This document shows, in pieces, positions 7,910 to 9,378 of a stretch of DNA of 9,378 nucleotides. This DNA is from an uncultured Oscillospiraceae bacterium (GTDB lineage Bacteria; Bacillota; Clostridia; Oscillospirales; Oscillospiraceae). Within the stretch, counting starts at the first letter, position 1; each line of letters opens with the position of its first letter. The notes beneath the pieces are model-generated. The model was not told where the DNA came from. It did no database searches and saw only the letters and a list, made by a program, of their open reading frames with translations. Made by a program: the position numbers and the translations under genes. Location: positions 1 to 9,378 of the forward strand of contig CAAEKI010000209.1 in assembly GCA_900756495.1 (NCBI GenBank), in the 5' to 3' direction.

Positions 7910-7917
7910 CAGGCCCC

Positions 7918-7946
7918 TTCTAATTGTCGAAGAATTCTGATATAAT
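7918..7946 (+). promoter_or_regulatory. Extended -10 promoter for murB-rapZ
   Basis: TGATATAAT (7938-7946) is a perfect extended -10 element (TGnTATAAT) in an AT-rich stretch. The -35 position 17 bases upstream (TTCTAA, 7918-7923) matches the consensus weakly (3 of 6), as is common with an extended -10. Transcription should start near 7953, giving a leader of about 30 bases before the murB ATG. It reads as a vegetative sigma-A promoter. Confidence 0.8.
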
Positions 7947-7973
7947 AATAAACTAAGTTCGTATCTCTGTTTT

Positions 7974-7979
7974 GGAGGG
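7974..7979 (+). promoter_or_regulatory. murB ribosome binding site
   Basis: GGAGGG lies 4 bases before the ATG at 7984. The in-frame TTG at 7972 overlaps this element, so the ATG is the better start. Confidence 0.8.
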
Positions 7980-7983
7980 TGCT

Positions 7984-8898
7984 ATGAATTTGTTGGATGC
8001 ATTGGCGCAGACACTTGCCTCGCGTTGCCCGGACTTGGAGCTGCGGGAGCAGGAGCCCATGGCCCGCCACACCTCCTTCCGGGTGGGCGGACCTGTAAAG
8101 TTGATGGCCCTTCCAAGAACTGCTGTTCAAGCGGCTGAGGCCGTTCGGACAGCCGCCGACCTGGGGGTAGTCCCGTTCTACATGGGTAACGGATCCAACC
8201 TGCTGGTATCTGACGCCGGGTATGACGGATTTATCGTCAAGCCGGCCGGGGAGCTGGATCTGGTGCGGGAGGAAAACGGCCGTTTGGCGGCAGGGAGCGC
8301 CGTGCTCCTCTCACGGCTGGCAAACACAGCCTTGAACCGGGGGCTGACCGGGCTGGAGTTTGCCCATGGAATTCCCGGCAGCCTGGGAGGTGGAGTTACC
8401 ATGAATGCCGGGGCCTACGGCGGGGAGCTGTGCCAGGTGATCAGCTCAGTGACCTGTTTAACCCTGTCGGGCGAGGTAGAGACCATACCGGCAGAGCGCT
8501 GCGCCTTTTCTTACCGCCACAGCGCCTTTTCCGGCGGAGAGCGGCTGATTTTGGGCGCTGAGTTCCTCCTTCAACAGGGCGAACGGAACGAAATTAAGGC
8601 CCGCATGGATGAATTGGCCCGGCGGCGGCGGGAGAAGCAGCCGTTGGAATATCCCAGCGCCGGAAGTACCTTCAAGCGTCCCGCGGGATACTTTGCAGCC
8701 GCCCTCATTGAGGAGTGCGGCCTGAAGGGTCATACCATAGGGGGAGCCCAAGTATCGGAAAAACACGCCGGCTTTCTCATCAATAAGGACGGGGCAACCT
8801 GTGATGATCTGCGAAAGCTGATCGACTATGTGCGGGAGACGGTGCTCCGGGAGAGAGGCGTACTGTTGGAGCTGGAAGTGAAAACGCTGGGTTTTTGA
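7984..8898 (+). CDS. murB: UDP-N-acetylenolpyruvoylglucosamine reductase
   Basis: FAD enzyme of the cytosolic peptidoglycan pathway that reduces UDP-GlcNAc-enolpyruvate to UDP-MurNAc with NADPH. It has 304 residues from the ATG, a normal length. The FAD-binding N-terminal domain shows HTSFRVGGP (29-37), MGNGSNLLVSD (67-77) and GIPGSLGGGVTMNAGAYGG (129-147). The catalytic set is present: Arg178 in SYRHSAF, Ser228 in PSAGSTFKRP (224-233) and Glu298 in LELEVKTLG. The SAGSTFKRP and AALIEECGLKG forms, without the extra Tyr loop of the E. coli type, make it a type II MurB as in most Gram-positives. It has its own promoter and ribosome binding site. rapZ follows 20 bases after its stop. The upstream dapL also feeds the cell wall in many such bacteria, but a terminator and a promoter separate the two units. 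Confidence 0.97.
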   Translation: MNLLDALAQTLASRCPDLELREQEPMARHTSFRVGGPVKLMALPRTAVQAAEAVRTAADLGVVPFYMGNGSNLLVSDAGYDGFIVKPAGELDLVREENGRLAAGSAVLLSRLANTALNRGLTGLEFAHGIPGSLGGGVTMNAGAYGGELCQVISSVTCLTLSGEVETIPAERCAFSYRHSAFSGGERLILGAEFLLQQGERNEIKARMDELARRRREKQPLEYPSAGSTFKRPAGYFAAALIEECGLKGHTIGGAQVSEKHAGFLINKDGATCDDLRKLIDYVRETVLRERGVLLELEVKTLGF

Positions 8899-8912
8899 TG
8901 CGAAAGAGATGA
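8898..8912 (+). other. Four-codon open frame bridging murB and rapZ
   Basis: ATG CGA AAG AGA TGA begins on the last base of the murB TGA (TGATG) and ends six bases before the rapZ ATG, with a second in-frame TGA right behind it. It could let ribosomes terminate, restart and land at rapZ. It may equally be chance, and no product is claimed. Confidence 0.3.
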
Positions 8913-8918
8913 TGAGAG

Positions 8919-9378
8919 ATGGAATTTGTGATTATTTCCGGCCTTTCGGGGGCTGGCAAAAGTAAAACAGCCTCCTTCCTGGAGGATGCCGGCTTCTATG
9001 TGGTGGACAATATGCCCGCGGCTCTGATTCCCAAGTTTGCCGAACTCTGTATGGCAGGGCAGGGCCGCTATGATCGGGTGGCCCTTGTGACTGATATCCG
9101 CGGAGGACAGACGTTTGAGGGGCTTTTTGAGGCGCTGGATGAGCTCAAACGGATGGGCTGCGCCTATAAAATCCTCTTTGTGGAGGCCGGTGTGGAGACG
9201 ATTATCAACCGCTACAAGGAGACGCGCCGTCTCCACCCTCTGGCCAAAAACGGACGATCCCTGGACGAGGCGGTTCACCGGGAGCGGGAGGCTCTCTCGC
9301 CGGTGCGCCAGCGGGCGGAGTATATCATCGACACCACCGCCCTGTCCACGGCCAAGCTGCGGGGAGAGGTGCTGCGCC
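8919..9378 (+). CDS. rapZ: RapZ/YvcJ family nucleotide-binding protein, 3'-truncated by window edge
   Basis: P-loop protein of the RapZ/YvcJ family. In E. coli RapZ is an RNA-binding adaptor that controls decay of the GlmZ small RNA and so glucosamine-6-phosphate supply; in B. subtilis YvcJ hydrolyses nucleotides and its role is less clear. The first 153 residues of about 285-290 are present, so the C-terminal RNA/ligand-binding half is outside the window. The N-terminus VIISGLSGAGKS carries the Walker A motif (GLSGAGKS, 8-15, Lys14). Family landmarks follow: YVVDNMP (27-33), DIRGG (59-63) and RYKETRRLHPL (98-108). An in-frame TGA at 8913 makes the ATG at 8919 the first possible start. The ribosome binding site is poor (AAAGAG about 10 bases upstream), suggesting coupling to murB. 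The order murB-rapZ predicts yvcK and whiA next. Confidence 0.95.
   Translation, partial: MEFVIISGLSGAGKSKTASFLEDAGFYVVDNMPAALIPKFAELCMAGQGRYDRVALVTDIRGGQTFEGLFEALDELKRMGCAYKILFVEAGVETIINRYKETRRLHPLAKNGRSLDEAVHREREALSPVRQRAEYIIDTTALSTAKLRGEVLR

Noticed and set aside
7918..7934. TTCT-N9-AGAA inverted repeat over the murB -35 region as an operator
   Set aside because: The half-sites are only four bases in AT-rich DNA and match no repressor site that I recognise.
7972..7974. TTG as the murB start
   Set aside because: It overlaps the GGAGGG binding site; the ATG at 7984 is better placed.
8655..8664. Third copy of CAGCGCCGGA, in murB
   Set aside because: It encodes the conserved SAG of the catalytic PSAGSTFK motif and has no pairing arm; it is a coding coincidence.
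1..9378. CRISPR array, transposon, prophage, toxin-antitoxin or retron-like system
   Set aside because: No repeat arrays, transposase, integrase or reverse transcriptase motifs, or paired small genes, were seen; nearly all the sequence is accounted for by six housekeeping-type genes.

Overview
The window carries six protein genes, all on the + strand and tightly packed, with no RNA genes, CRISPR arrays or insertion sequences that I can see. GC content looks to be roughly 60% in the housekeeping genes. The gene content (LL-diaminopimelate aminotransferase, two-subunit NADPH glutamate synthase, and a murB-rapZ pair) points to an anaerobic Gram-positive of the class Clostridia, perhaps an Oscillospiraceae-type gut bacterium. 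This placement is inferred from gene content and protein style, not from a marker gene.

Region 1 (1-7257) is a nitrogen and lysine/cell-wall block: the 3' part of dapL (its start lies before the window), then gltB and gltD. gltB and gltD share one base at their junction (TAATG), so their translation is probably coupled. A strong intrinsic terminator closes the block. DapL consumes glutamate and releases 2-oxoglutarate, and GltBD turns 2-oxoglutarate plus glutamine back into glutamate, so the three genes form a plausible amino-donor cycle feeding diaminopimelate synthesis.

Region 2 (7260-7909) holds one GNAT acetyltransferase of the phosphinothricin/methionine-sulfoximine (Pat/Bar/YncA) type. 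It begins immediately after the gltD terminator, is lower in GC than its neighbours, and is followed by a second hairpin that repeats 11 nt of the gltD terminator arm. A T6 tract lies further on.

Region 3 (7918-9378) starts with a good extended -10 promoter, followed by murB (peptidoglycan precursor synthesis) and the 5' part of rapZ/yvcJ, which runs off the window. This is the start of the murB-rapZ-yvcK-whiA type cluster common in Clostridia.

Overall the genes are ordinary housekeeping genes. The observations most worth a second look are the acetyltransferase beside glutamate synthase, which could act on glutamate/glutamine analogues, and the unusual RNA-level layout around it. I found no convincing evidence of a wholly new system.
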